A stretch of DNA of 64,000 nt from Streptomyces seoulensis (GCF_004328625.1 NZ_CP032229.1:3162001-3226000); one strand, 5' to 3'; counted from the first letter of the stretch, positions 24,795-34,942 are shown. A program made the numbers and translations. Notes: a model not told the origin generated them from the letters alone.

Positions 24795-27700
24795 TCACTG
24801 CAGAGCTTGCTGAACGAGTTGGGCCGCGAATGGCAGATTGCGAGAGATCACCAGGTCATCGATTAGACGGACTTGTACGTCACTCTCTTTGGCATCCTGC
24901 AGCCTGTCGGTCGGCGCCACGTCAGGGGTCAGCGGGCTATGGACACCAAAGATCCATTGCTGGTCTCCCCGCCTTGCAAGGATGGGAGCAACAACCGTGC
25001 CGACACCCTTAATATCGACCTCGATGTTTCTTTCGAATGAGACGCCGTCGACCTCTCGGCTGGTGAGGTCCTCGTAGAGTTTGTCAGCAGATCGCGCGAG
25101 CCGCTCTGCGTCCAGAGCCGGAGGCGTCTCGTCGATCAGGTAGCGCAGCAGGCCGGCTCCGACGCGACGATCAAGAAGGTTGTGCTCGAACCGATTGCGG
25201 AAGCTACGCAGGCAGCGGTAGCAAGACTCATCGCAGTTTGCTGGACAGGTTTCGAGGAGTTCCAGCGTCTGCTCAAAGATCTCAATACCGTAGTCATTGA
25301 CCCGACGGGTGAAACCGGCGCCACCAGCGAGTGTGTCGTACAGGTAGATCTCAGCCTCAAGACCTTCGCCACCGCGGGGGGTGAGTGCTGGTCGATACTC
25401 CGCTTGCAGCTCTGCCGCCTCGATATCAAGCTTTCTGGTTGCGGCAATAGTTAGTGCCTCAGCGATTGTGCGCAGCGCGATGTGTGTAGACAGGTATGCC
25501 GGCATAAGCGTTAGGGGCGATTCCACCTTCAGGCGGACCAGGAGCACGTCAGAGATGAAGTCGGTTCCCAGAACTAGGCCGCGTGTCGAGCGAGCGCCGG
25601 GGCAATTTGGCTCCTTCTCGTCGGGGAATGGCTTCTTGTGCGTGCCGTGGACCACACCTGAGGAAGTTGCCGTCGGCTCGATGAGCCCGCAGCTTGTGCA
25701 GTAGGTGTACCCCTCATTGCGGGGGCCAGTGTTAGTCACGAGGAGCGTCTCGCGACGGTATGTCTGAGCTAGCCGCTCAGTGACTTGCTGCCAGGCATTC
25801 TCCTCGGTAGGCCCGGGGGCCATGAGCTTGGCGCGTGTGGCATAACTGCGCGCTGGGGCTTTGTCGGGACTGGTGCCGGGATCTTTCTTGACAGGGTGCG
25901 CAAATCCTGGAGGACGCATCCAGTTCTTTGCCTCGCCAAATGCCTCCTCGGTCCGACAGGCCGGACACGGGCGCGTTTCTCCGCGCTTGGCTTCCTGGTA
26001 GGAGAAGTGCTTGGCGTAATGACAGACCTGGCACTCGAAGTAGAGCAGCCTGTCCCGCCAGGCTTGGTAGCGGGTGTCCTGAACCGGTGCGTAAATAGCT
26101 CCAGAGGACCATTCTTTGCTATCGATCCATACTGCCTTTCCGGGGGCGTACTGGCTGAGTGCCACGGCAAGTCCCTGGCTGGGCGCATAGTGGAACTCAG
26201 GCCTGAACGGCGTCGATCGATGGATATCGAACACATAGAATGCGACGACATCTGTAGGGAAGGCGTAGCGAGGCAGTACTCCCTTGTACAGCAGTCGATC
26301 AAGCAGATTCTTCTGACCTCGCCGGGCGTCGGGCTCCTCCAGATCTTCAGTCAGCTCATCCCTATTTGCCTCTTCGCCCTCGGTTGGCGTATCCCTTTCG
26401 GAGGCAGTAACTGAGTTTCCACTGGAATCTAGGTCGAGAGCTTTGTCGATCTCGTGGAGAGTCCTTGTGGTGATTTCTGCTAGGAGGGACTGGCGGCTCT
26501 CCTTGCTTAGTTCGTCTGGGAGCCACGCCGCAACCTCTTCACGAAGGTGATCTTCGTTGGTTTTCAGCCACACCTCTAGGTCAGCTCGGTTCAGCGGAGA
26601 GGTTGATCCTGTGAAATCTCCAACTCTTCCGAGGACCTCGAAGAGCTGCGGTTGCTCGTCGGGCTCGATTGCAGGTAGGCGGTCCTGGTGGTAGCGCTGT
26701 AGCAGGTACGCGATGACATGACGCCGCGTGATTTCGTCGTTGTTCATCGTTAGTACTGGGTCATCGACTTCCCCGCGGATCATGAGATCTGGTTGGCGGA
26801 AGTAGTGGTCATCGTGGGTGTCGGCGCTGCCAAAAGCGAGGACTGTGGCGACGGCGTTGCCCCGACGCCCTGCTCGGCCTGCACGTTGCTGGTAGTTCGC
26901 GCGCGAAGGCGGCATATTGCGTAGCGCTACACCAGACAGATTGCCGATGTCGATGCCCACTTCCATAGTGGTCGTACAGGACAGAACATCGATGGCAGCG
27001 CGTTTCTGCTGATCTCCCGATCCAGGCAAGCCGAGGTCGACGTCCTGGAACAACAACTCGTGCTCTTCTGCTTTGGAGAAGACCGCATCTGACTGTGCCG
27101 CATTGAGCTGAGCCGTGTGCTCTGCAGCGATAATGCTCATTGGCAATTCGGGCGGGTTACGCAGAGCTCTAGCGGCGCTGGCGCGATAGTAGCCCATGCG
27201 AGCTTGGAAGACGGAGTCCGTTTCGGGATCGATTACACGAACTCGGGGGGCACAGCAGCTGACACACCGAGAAGTGCCGGGGAACGGCCTCTGAGTGAAG
27301 CGGCAGCGTTCGCAGTACCCCCAATCCTCCCTGAGATCCAAATAAATTTTCGACGCTGACAGTCGGTACTTTCCGCCTATGCCTTCGCAGAAGTGGCGAA
27401 GTAGTACGGGCAGCCAGTCATCGTTGAACTGCTTCTTCGAAGCTCTAGAATTAAGCCATCGTTCGAGTGGTTGGAATTTACCTGAATGAGGATGGACGCC
27501 GCCTTCCGTCATCCACCAGTCACCGTCGGTCATCGACGAAAACCAGATTCCACGATTCATCCATTGCATCAGCCACAACCGCACGAGGGCCAGCTTGGAA
27601 TCATCGCTGGTGGCGATATTTTCGATGTTGGGAAGTGCTGCGAGAAGTTCTGCGGATTTGGCTGGCGGTTCACGGAGAGAGGCCAGTCCAAGAGGTGTCA

Positions 27701-30344
27701 ATCCAAGATATTTATGTGTCAGTGCTGCGTACATCGTCCGCATCAGCGAGTGTGGTGGCGGATCGGTGATCGCGAACAATTCCATCAATTCGCCGAAGTT
27801 ACCGTCGAGTGCGCCATTGTCGATTGCTTTTGTGACGTTCTCCAAAGCCTGCAGAGACTCAGTGGGGCGGAGTTCTGGGCGAAGCCTGACCGACAATTTT
27901 CGGGCTCCTACCATTGCCGCCAGGTAAAGTCGGTCCAAATTCAGTGCGCGATCAAACGGCGGCGTATCTAGTTCTTTCCATCCCCGCAAAATGAGAGGAC
28001 GGATTACGTCACGCATTGAGTAATTCTGCAAGTGGGGTGCAAGCCGGGCGGCGACCTGTCGGGAATCGGAGAAGGCGAGCACTTTACGCCCACGCAACGG
28101 CGCGAAGTCGGTGGTCGGCTGCCTTCCTGGTGGTTGGACTTCGATCTGACGCGTCACCAAGGCCTGGAAAGGCTGGTCACCCTTGGTTTGGTGGTCTTGT
28201 ACGGACGAACGGCCGAAGGTCGCGGACTTTCCGCAGACGCCGCAGGGATTGAATTCTCCGTTTGCCTCGGCTTCGTTGTCATCGTCGTCCTTGACTGACT
28301 CTCCGCTCCGGAACCGAGGGATGAAGACGCTGCGGATTCGAGAACCGAGCTTTTCCGGGTTGAGTCTGCCCGTGACCAGATCGATGTCGGCGGGTTCGAC
28401 GTTGTCCTCGTATGGATCCTCGAGTAGCAGGTCGAGGGCATGGAGCTCCGGGATGGAACCGTATGCGGACTGGAAGGTTCCCCCTGGCTCGTGCCAGAGG
28501 TGTGCTGGGTCAGCGGGGTCATCGGTGTAAGCCCGCGCATAGGAGGAGCCGCAGTGACGGCATGTGTATAGTTCGAAGACTCTGGCGCCACAGTTACAGG
28601 TTGCTCTGGGCTGAGCATAGAGCTGACCCACCGGCCCCGGCTGTGGATAAGCTACTCGGTCGACTTCCGGGCAGTTGGTGTCGAGACAAGCCCAGAGCCC
28701 AGGCAGACCGCGGAAGAAAGCATGTACACGGCAGGGCAGCAGTCCCGCACCATCTGCCGACTTCCGTGCCGCGCTACCCAAGGCGACCAGCGCAGAAACG
28801 GCTCTGTCCGCGAGTTCTACCTGTGCCGTTGGGAAGATAAGCGTGCCCAACTCATTTACCGGCTGCGCCTGCTTCATCGTCTCATTGACCAGAAGGTTCA
28901 TTGGACCGAAGGTGTTGAGCGCATCGTGCAGCAGTTCACCTACCGTTGCGCTCCCTGTCATCGTCACCGCACGGTAGTCCAGGAGACCTTGAACGGCGGC
29001 GATACGAGCTTCATCGCTGTCACCCTCATAGAAGTCTTTCAGAGGCACGGCGGCCAAAGCCTGAGCATCCTGCAGGCTTCCCGTACTGGCGGATTCCTGG
29101 AGGGAGAGTTTGCCCTCGACGCTCTTGAAGTCAGCTTCGGACTTGCCGCTCAACTGTGCGGCGAACTGACGTGCATACTCGGAGCTCTTGAAGCTGGCAC
29201 TTGTGCAGATCACCTGGAGTCGCTCGGCAGGGACTCCAAGCCGTGCGCGTAGACGGCGCAACAGGAGTGCAACCTCGGCGCCGGCGGCACCGCGGTACAT
29301 GTGAGCCTCATCAATGATCAGGAGGAACTTCTCATCGGGGTTGTTCGCCAACCAGGCTCGGGTGGCATCGAATACAGGACGCTCGAGCGGACGCATGAGC
29401 ATGTATTCGAGCATCGAGTAGTTGGTGATCAGAACATCCGGAGGCTCCCCCAGCACTTCGTGACGCGTCAGAAGTTCTGGATCTTCGTGGCGCAGGACAG
29501 CGCGCACGAACTCACCAGCGTTATTCTTCCAACGAGTACCATGCTTGCCGTACCACGCCTTCAGATCTGGCTTAGCCGGCCACTTTCCGCGTGACTCCAA
29601 TTCTTTGATGAGAGCTGCCGATTCTTCGTGCTTCGGCGATGAAGTGTCGTTCGCCAGATCGATCAGGTTGATGTAGAAGTCTTCGATAGAGCGAAGGCGC
29701 GTTTGATCCTTCTGGACCTTGCGCACGCCGGGATACAGCGTTCGGCTGGTGTAACGAGCAAAGCGTGCCGGGCGGCCGGCCCACGCGTTGAACTTGGCGG
29801 TGACGCGTGGATCGCTCAGCAGGAGGCGAAGCCGGCCCAACTGGTCGTTCACCAGCGCGTTCATCGGGTAAAGGATCAAAGACCGCACAGCCGGGGCCTT
29901 GAAGGACGTGGGTTTGTGCGAGGCCTCCATCACAAGCTTTGCCAGCATTGGCAGAAGGAACGACTCGGTCTTGCCTGAGCCCGTGCCGGTGGTGACGGCC
30001 AGGCTACGGCCGTCACGAGCAGTCCACTCCAGCGCCTCAGCCTGATGGGTGTAGGGCGGGTCGTACAGCAGAGGCTTCAAGTCGGCCGTAGCGGCCGACA
30101 GGCTTCCGAAGAGGTCTTGGACGGCTTCGTCAAGTTCAAGATCACCGAAGGTTCGGTTCGTCTGGTAGCGAGGGGTGCTCTCGATGTAGGGGGCTTGAAA
30201 CAGCACGCCCTCCTGCTCGAGCAACTCGCGCCGCTGATCGAGCACTGTGGGATGCCCGACGTGATAGGTGGCCTCGATGTAGTCCCGAAGGGCCTCCTGA
30301 ATCTTGCTGATCGTCCCCGCGATCGTTGGCGCTTCCACTGTCAC
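24795..30344 (-). CDS. Giant DEAH helicase with DUF1998 C-terminus (Druantia DruE-like)
   Basis: 1849 aa. Superfamily 2 motifs: Q-like THQAEALEW, Walker A TGTGSGKTESF (about 119-129), TNYSMLEYMLMRP, DEAH box IIDEAHMYRGA (about 343-353), VGIDIGNLSGVALRNMPPSR and QRAGRAGRRG. Cys pairs (YCERCRFTQRPF...CVSC, CPAC, YCTSC) suggest zinc knuckles. The C-terminal DUF1998/MrfA-type segment includes LYDTLAGGAGFTRRV and CPANCDESCYRCLRSFRN (to about residue 1718). Size and layout match the helicase hallmark of Druantia (DruE); DISARM DrmA/DrmB and DpdJ are related alternatives. GTG 30344 overlaps the upstream stop by 4 bp (GTGA) after GAGGGAGGGG. GC is lower than in the core genes. Confidence 0.8.
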   Translation of the reverse strand: MTVEAPTIAGTISKIQEALRDYIEATYHVGHPTVLDQRRELLEQEGVLFQAPYIESTPRYQTNRTFGDLELDEAVQDLFGSLSAATADLKPLLYDPPYTHQAEALEWTARDGRSLAVTTGTGSGKTESFLLPMLAKLVMEASHKPTSFKAPAVRSLILYPMNALVNDQLGRLRLLLSDPRVTAKFNAWAGRPARFARYTSRTLYPGVRKVQKDQTRLRSIEDFYINLIDLANDTSSPKHEESAALIKELESRGKWPAKPDLKAWYGKHGTRWKNNAGEFVRAVLRHEDPELLTRHEVLGEPPDVLITNYSMLEYMLMRPLERPVFDATRAWLANNPDEKFLLIIDEAHMYRGAAGAEVALLLRRLRARLGVPAERLQVICTSASFKSSEYARQFAAQLSGKSEADFKSVEGKLSLQESASTGSLQDAQALAAVPLKDFYEGDSDEARIAAVQGLLDYRAVTMTGSATVGELLHDALNTFGPMNLLVNETMKQAQPVNELGTLIFPTAQVELADRAVSALVALGSAARKSADGAGLLPCRVHAFFRGLPGLWACLDTNCPEVDRVAYPQPGPVGQLYAQPRATCNCGARVFELYTCRHCGSSYARAYTDDPADPAHLWHEPGGTFQSAYGSIPELHALDLLLEDPYEDNVEPADIDLVTGRLNPEKLGSRIRSVFIPRFRSGESVKDDDDNEAEANGEFNPCGVCGKSATFGRSSVQDHQTKGDQPFQALVTRQIEVQPPGRQPTTDFAPLRGRKVLAFSDSRQVAARLAPHLQNYSMRDVIRPLILRGWKELDTPPFDRALNLDRLYLAAMVGARKLSVRLRPELRPTESLQALENVTKAIDNGALDGNFGELMELFAITDPPPHSLMRTMYAALTHKYLGLTPLGLASLREPPAKSAELLAALPNIENIATSDDSKLALVRLWLMQWMNRGIWFSSMTDGDWWMTEGGVHPHSGKFQPLERWLNSRASKKQFNDDWLPVLLRHFCEGIGGKYRLSASKIYLDLREDWGYCERCRFTQRPFPGTSRCVSCCAPRVRVIDPETDSVFQARMGYYRASAARALRNPPELPMSIIAAEHTAQLNAAQSDAVFSKAEEHELLFQDVDLGLPGSGDQQKRAAIDVLSCTTTMEVGIDIGNLSGVALRNMPPSRANYQQRAGRAGRRGNAVATVLAFGSADTHDDHYFRQPDLMIRGEVDDPVLTMNNDEITRRHVIAYLLQRYHQDRLPAIEPDEQPQLFEVLGRVGDFTGSTSPLNRADLEVWLKTNEDHLREEVAAWLPDELSKESRQSLLAEITTRTLHEIDKALDLDSSGNSVTASERDTPTEGEEANRDELTEDLEEPDARRGQKNLLDRLLYKGVLPRYAFPTDVVAFYVFDIHRSTPFRPEFHYAPSQGLAVALSQYAPGKAVWIDSKEWSSGAIYAPVQDTRYQAWRDRLLYFECQVCHYAKHFSYQEAKRGETRPCPACRTEEAFGEAKNWMRPPGFAHPVKKDPGTSPDKAPARSYATRAKLMAPGPTEENAWQQVTERLAQTYRRETLLVTNTGPRNEGYTYCTSCGLIEPTATSSGVVHGTHKKPFPDEKEPNCPGARSTRGLVLGTDFISDVLLVRLKVESPLTLMPAYLSTHIALRTIAEALTIAATRKLDIEAAELQAEYRPALTPRGGEGLEAEIYLYDTLAGGAGFTRRVNDYGIEIFEQTLELLETCPANCDESCYRCLRSFRNRFEHNLLDRRVGAGLLRYLIDETPPALDAERLARSADKLYEDLTSREVDGVSFERNIEVDIKGVGTVVAPILARRGDQQWIFGVHSPLTPDVAPTDRLQDAKESDVQVRLIDDLVISRNLPFAAQLVQQALQ

Positions 30345-31432
30345 GCCACCCCTCCCTCTTCGCTGACATGCATCCATAGCATGTCAGCGAAGAACACCGA
30401 CAACTCACCGATCGCCGACATCGGTACGCGGTACGAGACCAAGGTCCCTCTTGCCCGTGAGACGGGGATCCCCACGAGTTCGAGGTAGCGCTGCGCCCAC
30501 GCAGGTACAGGGCTGAACAGGTCTAGACGCAGATCGCCGACTGTTCCTGCAGCGAGGTGCACGTGCATGGCTTGCGGAGTGCCCGTCAGAGCATCGATTG
30601 CTGCCTGCGTGCGCCACGCCTCGTCGCAGCCAGTTGCAGCGAGGTCATCAACGGGCAGATCGACCAGTGCTCGAGGTACGCCACGCACTACGCGTACAAA
30701 GCACCACAAGTCGGCACCATACGCTTGCGGGCGCCGACCAACGAAGTCTCCCGAGTCTGTGATGTCGATCGGCCGCCAGCGACCTCGGTAGTAGAGAACT
30801 GACGTCTGAGGATCAATGATCTTCAGGCCATCGACTTGACCAGACTCTCCTGCCCCGTCCAAGCGCTGGCGCATCACATCAACGACTGTGGCCGCACGCT
30901 CCGCCCTAGGTCGCTTGAGCCAGTGGTCGCGGAGAATCGCCTGCAGGCCGGCGGCCTGCAGGCGATCGGGGGCGACCTTAGCGTCGAGTTCGAGACACCG
31001 GGCATGGCCCTCGTGATGCACCTCCGCACCTAGTGCCTCGTTGACAAGCGGTGCGCCGTTGGGCCGCACGCCGAGCAGGAGATACCGTCCGGGCGCCTTT
31101 GTCACATACGAGGGCGGTGCCAAGTAGATCTGCCGGCTCGTGCGATCGCCATGGTGAGGGAGCTCGATTAGGTCACCGATTGACACCAAGAGATCCAATT
31201 GTGCAGCGACATCGTGGCGGGTCATCAAGGATGACTCGGCCAACGGGCTGAGAGCTTCAAGTACTGCGTCTACCAGTCGACGCGGGCTTGCCGGACACAA
31301 GACAGAGGCAGCGCGGCGGAGCAAAGCGCAGAGCGCTTCTGAAGAGAACAAGTCAGTTGATGTCTCGTCCAGCCAAAGCGCGCGAACTGTTCGTTCTGCA
31401 ACCATTTGATCGCTGAGCACGGTTATTTTCAC
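30341..31432 (-). CDS. Hypothetical protein of the DruE-like operon (middle gene)
   Basis: 363 aa, no domain recognised. The N-terminal 100 residues are helical (RTVRALWLDETSTDLFSSEALCALLRRAASVL), with a possible winged-helix part (LMTRHDVAAQLDLLVSIGDLIELPHHGDR). The C-terminal half is mixed (YYRGRWRPIDITDSGDFVGRRPQAYGADLWCFVRV). It overlaps both neighbours by 4 bp, a sign of tight translational coupling with the 963-aa protein and the helicase. It is most likely a subunit of the same defence complex. It contains an inverted repeat, CGCCTGCAGGCCGGCGGCCTGCAGGCG, at about 30938-30964. Confidence 0.7.
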   Translation of the reverse strand: MKITVLSDQMVAERTVRALWLDETSTDLFSSEALCALLRRAASVLCPASPRRLVDAVLEALSPLAESSLMTRHDVAAQLDLLVSIGDLIELPHHGDRTSRQIYLAPPSYVTKAPGRYLLLGVRPNGAPLVNEALGAEVHHEGHARCLELDAKVAPDRLQAAGLQAILRDHWLKRPRAERAATVVDVMRQRLDGAGESGQVDGLKIIDPQTSVLYYRGRWRPIDITDSGDFVGRRPQAYGADLWCFVRVVRGVPRALVDLPVDDLAATGCDEAWRTQAAIDALTGTPQAMHVHLAAGTVGDLRLDLFSPVPAWAQRYLELVGIPVSRARGTLVSYRVPMSAIGELSVFFADMLWMHVSEEGGVA

Positions 31433-34320
31433 TGGCTGTCCCTAATAGCCGACTGCTCTGGAGCGTCTCGAAGGTCTTCAGTGCCCAGTACCGCGAATCG
31501 AGCTGCACGAATGAGGACGGGGGAGCGCAGCACACACCTCAGCATCATGTCTCGTTCAGTCTCGTCCCAACCAGCCAAGGAGCCAGGCCTACTTGCTAGA
31601 AGCAAGAGGAACTCTGCCGCGGTGCGAGAGTTGCCGATACCGCTATCTGCCGCGATGACATCAATAGCGTCCCTGAACCCCTCCTGTAGTGCCAACGGTG
31701 AATCCAACCACTGCCAGAGGTGGCTGGCGATATACCGGGCCACTGCTCGCTGTGTCGGCGCCTCGCCTACAAGATTTCGCATTTCATCCAACATGCCTGG
31801 TGGTTTGCGGGTGGTGAGGCGAACCCGCTTGCGCTCCAGGTGAGCCCACCTGGCCCCAGCTACGAGGGACACAAGGGACGTTGTGACTGCGTCGAGAACC
31901 AACTGCTGCTGGCGATAGGAGAACGGGTCGGCCGACAGATCGGCATCGGCCCAGTGGTGGTGACCACAGATAAGTGTCCGCACTGCGGGCAGCGAATTGT
32001 CCTTGCAGCGGATGATCGGGTGGTCGCTCGGCCTCTGGCGTAGCCAGTTTGGATCAGGTGGCAGGATGATGGCGGCGGTCGAATTCCCAGCCGTGGCCCG
32101 GAGCATTCCGCCACTTGCTGGAGCGGTAATCGGTCTGTGCGCATACTGCTGCTCGCCCGCCAAGGGATCTTCCACGGAAAACAGGAGCACGTTAGTGTCA
32201 TCGCCGTCTGTACGGTCAATCAGACGTGCTTCGTGCCCACTATTGTGCTGTTTGGTGAGAACCCAACGGAGTGGATGGAAACCTCGTTCGCAGACTAGAG
32301 ATGCGAAGCCCACTCCGCTTCGGGAAACCGATAGTTCACAAGACTCTGCCGCGTTGTAGGCGCTGAGCAGCTTTCCTCTGCGAAATTCCTGAGTCGCCAG
32401 CCTTGTCCATGCATTGTCGCTAAAAGGGAGCGAGATTCCGTGACGCTGCCGCACTAGTTCCATCCCAGTGTCGTCACGTAGGACGATCGTGAGTTCAGCT
32501 TTCGTGCCAATAGGGCCGTTCACCGAGAGGCTTGCGCGGCCGTCCCAGATCTCGGGTAGCTTCGGGCGGGCTGGAGTGGCGAACAGGCGGATGCCTGCCC
32601 CGTCTGTTCCTTCTTCCAGGTTCGGATGGGGGTCGCGAATCGTGACAGCGAGTGAACCGTTCGCGAAAGGCGTCCCATTATCTGCGGTCAGCAGCGCGAC
32701 ATGCACCTCGTGTTCGCCTACGGGGAGGTCCTCCAGGCCGAATGTCAGCTGCTGGCTCCCCATGGGCCACTCCAGCAAAAAGGGAAGGCCGCTGTTTACC
32801 CTCACTGAGCATTTTTCCGTAGCCTGAGCGGACTTAACTGTGAGCATCACTGGATCGCCGGCCAGCCACTCGACAGAGCCTTCCCCGTCCCAATAAGCCG
32901 GAGTGAGGCCGACTGGCTGAATCGACACATCCGAGACCACTGACAAGCCAATTGTCGCGAGCTGGGCGACTTCTTCCTCGCTAATGACAGACGGCGTCTT
33001 CACATCGAAAGCATGCACTCCATCGGCGAGAATTGCTGCTTCAGTCACCCCAGTGGGCGTTGGGACGTTACTTCCCGCGCAGCCGACCAGGATATATTCT
33101 CGACCCGGCCGGACAAACTTTCCCTTAACCTCAGTAGCCAACCCTCCGGGCTGCTTGTGAAATACCCACCATGGGCCTCGAGTGATAGTGCAGCGCCTGG
33201 AGATTAGCTCGTTAACTTCCGCTGAACCCTGCTCCAGTTGAATGATGGGCATTTCCTGCTGGGGCCACGTAGACAGGGGCACTTTGCCCGGGTATAGAAG
33301 TGCTCCCCGGGGCAACGGCTGGCGGCGTCCTTCAATCCGTGGTCGCAGTTTTCGCAGTTCCTCGCCGACCTGATTATTCTCGGCTTGAAGAGTCGTGAGA
33401 TCAGGTAGTTCCAGATGCGGACGCCATCCGCCAATTTCCTGCCGCAGGAGAAGCTTCGGATTTGTGACACTCGAGAGGAACTGTTCGCGCCGTGGGGGTC
33501 GTTGGGTCGCATTTGTTGGGAGGAAGCCCCGAGAGCGGATCGAACGCGCCGAGCGTTTAGCCTGCGCCAGCCAGGTTCGTGACTCATTTTCGTTAGTCAA
33601 ATCGGCAGCCAAGCGGACGAGCGTTGACTGCAATAGATATGGCGATCCTTCGTCGTCGCCTGAGAGAAGAGCTGCAGCTATATGCCCGAGCAGGCTCTGA
33701 TTGGAGCAGAGTTTTTGGAATCGATCACTGTATCCACCCGTGCGGGCGGCCAGATGGGCACCGAGCACATTTGGATCGTCAAGCATCGCTGACGTCAGTA
33801 CCGCACGCGCCTCAAACAGTAGCTGAGCCATCTGCCGTTGCAGGTCGGCCGGCATAATGGCATGTGTGATCGGCCAGGCAATGATGTTGAAGTTTGCAGC
33901 GAAGGCGCCCTTAGGTTCGATCCCGCCGTACTCGGCCGCAAACTGCTTGAACCACTGCTTGATCAGTTTGCGCTTACTGTCAATCTTCCATTGCGGGCCA
34001 TGATCCCAGCCCGGGGTCTTCTGGGAAAATAGTGGCCAGTACTCGTCTCCGGTATAGAGGTAACCGATCTCTGCGGCATGTATTACGAAAGGCAGCCATT
34101 GAGTGTGGTGGCGAACATCCAAACCCTCTGCGACGGCACCGCGGACTGCACTCGAAAGCAAGTCGAGGTCATCATCATTGAGATCGTGCTCCAAGGCGAA
34201 GACGGGGGCCGCCGGCCGCAGCGCTTGGCGATGCTCGTGAAGCGTCCGAAAGTGGCTATCGAGGTACTCGTGTAGGTGCTTGAGGACCTCTATCGAACCG
34301 CCAGGTGTCGTCCCTGTCAC
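31429..34320 (-). CDS. Large first gene of the DruE-like operon (DruH-like candidate)
   Basis: 963 aa from GTG 34320, preceded by GGGGAGGGGAG. The N-terminal 250 residues are helical with HTQWLPFVIHAAEIGYLYTGDEYWPLF and FNIIAWPITHAIMPADLQRQMAQLLFEA. The middle part is beta-rich and Ig-like (VEWLAGDPVMLTVKSAQ, LPVGEHEVHVALL), and the C-terminal part is again helical. No catalytic motif is recognised. Druantia type III pairs DruE with one protein of about this size (DruH), but a third gene sits between them here, so the subtype is open. First gene of the overlapping operon. Confidence 0.7.
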   Translation of the reverse strand: MTGTTPGGSIEVLKHLHEYLDSHFRTLHEHRQALRPAAPVFALEHDLNDDDLDLLSSAVRGAVAEGLDVRHHTQWLPFVIHAAEIGYLYTGDEYWPLFSQKTPGWDHGPQWKIDSKRKLIKQWFKQFAAEYGGIEPKGAFAANFNIIAWPITHAIMPADLQRQMAQLLFEARAVLTSAMLDDPNVLGAHLAARTGGYSDRFQKLCSNQSLLGHIAAALLSGDDEGSPYLLQSTLVRLAADLTNENESRTWLAQAKRSARSIRSRGFLPTNATQRPPRREQFLSSVTNPKLLLRQEIGGWRPHLELPDLTTLQAENNQVGEELRKLRPRIEGRRQPLPRGALLYPGKVPLSTWPQQEMPIIQLEQGSAEVNELISRRCTITRGPWWVFHKQPGGLATEVKGKFVRPGREYILVGCAGSNVPTPTGVTEAAILADGVHAFDVKTPSVISEEEVAQLATIGLSVVSDVSIQPVGLTPAYWDGEGSVEWLAGDPVMLTVKSAQATEKCSVRVNSGLPFLLEWPMGSQQLTFGLEDLPVGEHEVHVALLTADNGTPFANGSLAVTIRDPHPNLEEGTDGAGIRLFATPARPKLPEIWDGRASLSVNGPIGTKAELTIVLRDDTGMELVRQRHGISLPFSDNAWTRLATQEFRRGKLLSAYNAAESCELSVSRSGVGFASLVCERGFHPLRWVLTKQHNSGHEARLIDRTDGDDTNVLLFSVEDPLAGEQQYAHRPITAPASGGMLRATAGNSTAAIILPPDPNWLRQRPSDHPIIRCKDNSLPAVRTLICGHHHWADADLSADPFSYRQQQLVLDAVTTSLVSLVAGARWAHLERKRVRLTTRKPPGMLDEMRNLVGEAPTQRAVARYIASHLWQWLDSPLALQEGFRDAIDVIAADSGIGNSRTAAEFLLLLASRPGSLAGWDETERDMMLRCVLRSPVLIRAARFAVLGTEDLRDAPEQSAIRDSQ

Positions 34321-34599
34321 GACCGGTCTCCCCTCCCCTGGGTCCCGCCTTGAACACTAGAGACAGTCTGGGGCAAGCCAACGACACTCGTGACATCGGT
34401 GGGCGAGATCGACTTCTTGGATGGCAAATGCCAGACGGCCTTCTGTGCTGCCCCTGCCTGCCGTGACTGACCTGCTTGCATGCGTGATGCCGTCATAGTG
34501 GACCGCGGATGAGTCCATGCCGGTGGGGCAGTTGGCCAGCACGTCGCTGCGGTATGCATGCACTACTTCAGATGCGCCTGCGCCGGAGACTCCCCTCGC
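34321..34599. other. Upstream region of the DruE-like operon
   Basis: Holds the promoter region of the minus-strand operon. A short minus-strand frame (34357-34563) ending HRCHECRWLAPDCL has no ribosome site and I do not call it a gene. Confidence 0.35.
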
Positions 34600-34942
34600 A
34601 TGTACACGACCACGGAGCTCATCGCCAAGCTCGTCAGATGGCGAACGAGGCCAGGGACGACGTCAACCGCGGTGAGAAGTTCGAGGCACCGCTGGATCGG
34701 CGCGAGCTAGCGTTCCACGATGCTGTGGCTGGCCACGGTGCCGCGTGCTCGGTGATGGGCGACGAAGGGCTGGCAACATCGGCCGCTAGCTCGTCGCCGA
34801 GGTGTGCAGCAAGCTCAAGCCCGACTGGATCGCCTGCGAACCGGTCATCGCCCGCCTCCGTCGTGCCATCAAGCGTCTCGTGATTCAGCGCAACTCCCTG
34901 CCGGACCACGAAGTTGAGGTCATCAACCTGATACCGAAGTAG
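34600..34942 (+). pseudogene. Decayed C-terminus of a type I restriction HsdR subunit
   Basis: Pieces of the HsdR C-terminal domain appear in successive frames: MYTTTELIAKLVR; MANEARDDVNRGEKFEAPLDRRELAFHDAVA...SVMGDEGLAT; then LVAEVCSKLKPDWIACEPVIARLRRAIKRLVIQ to a TAG at 34940-34942. The order and wording match the DUF3387-type tail (ELAFYDAL...VMGDExLxxIA...DW...RAxxRxxVKRLL). At least two frameshifts and one stop make it non-functional. No HsdM or HsdS genes are nearby. Confidence 0.55.

Noticed and set aside
28642-28650. TGTGGATAA as a further DnaA box
   Set aside because: It lies within the helicase gene in lower-GC DNA, where such a match is less surprising, and it is not the preferred Streptomyces form.
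30938-30964. CGCCTGCAGGCC...GGCCTGCAGGCG inverted repeat as a regulatory site
   Set aside because: It is inside the coding sequence of the 363-aa gene and most likely reflects codon content.
34357-34563. Small minus-strand Cys-containing protein (68 aa)
   Set aside because: No ribosome site, no conserved motif, and overlap with another equally open frame.
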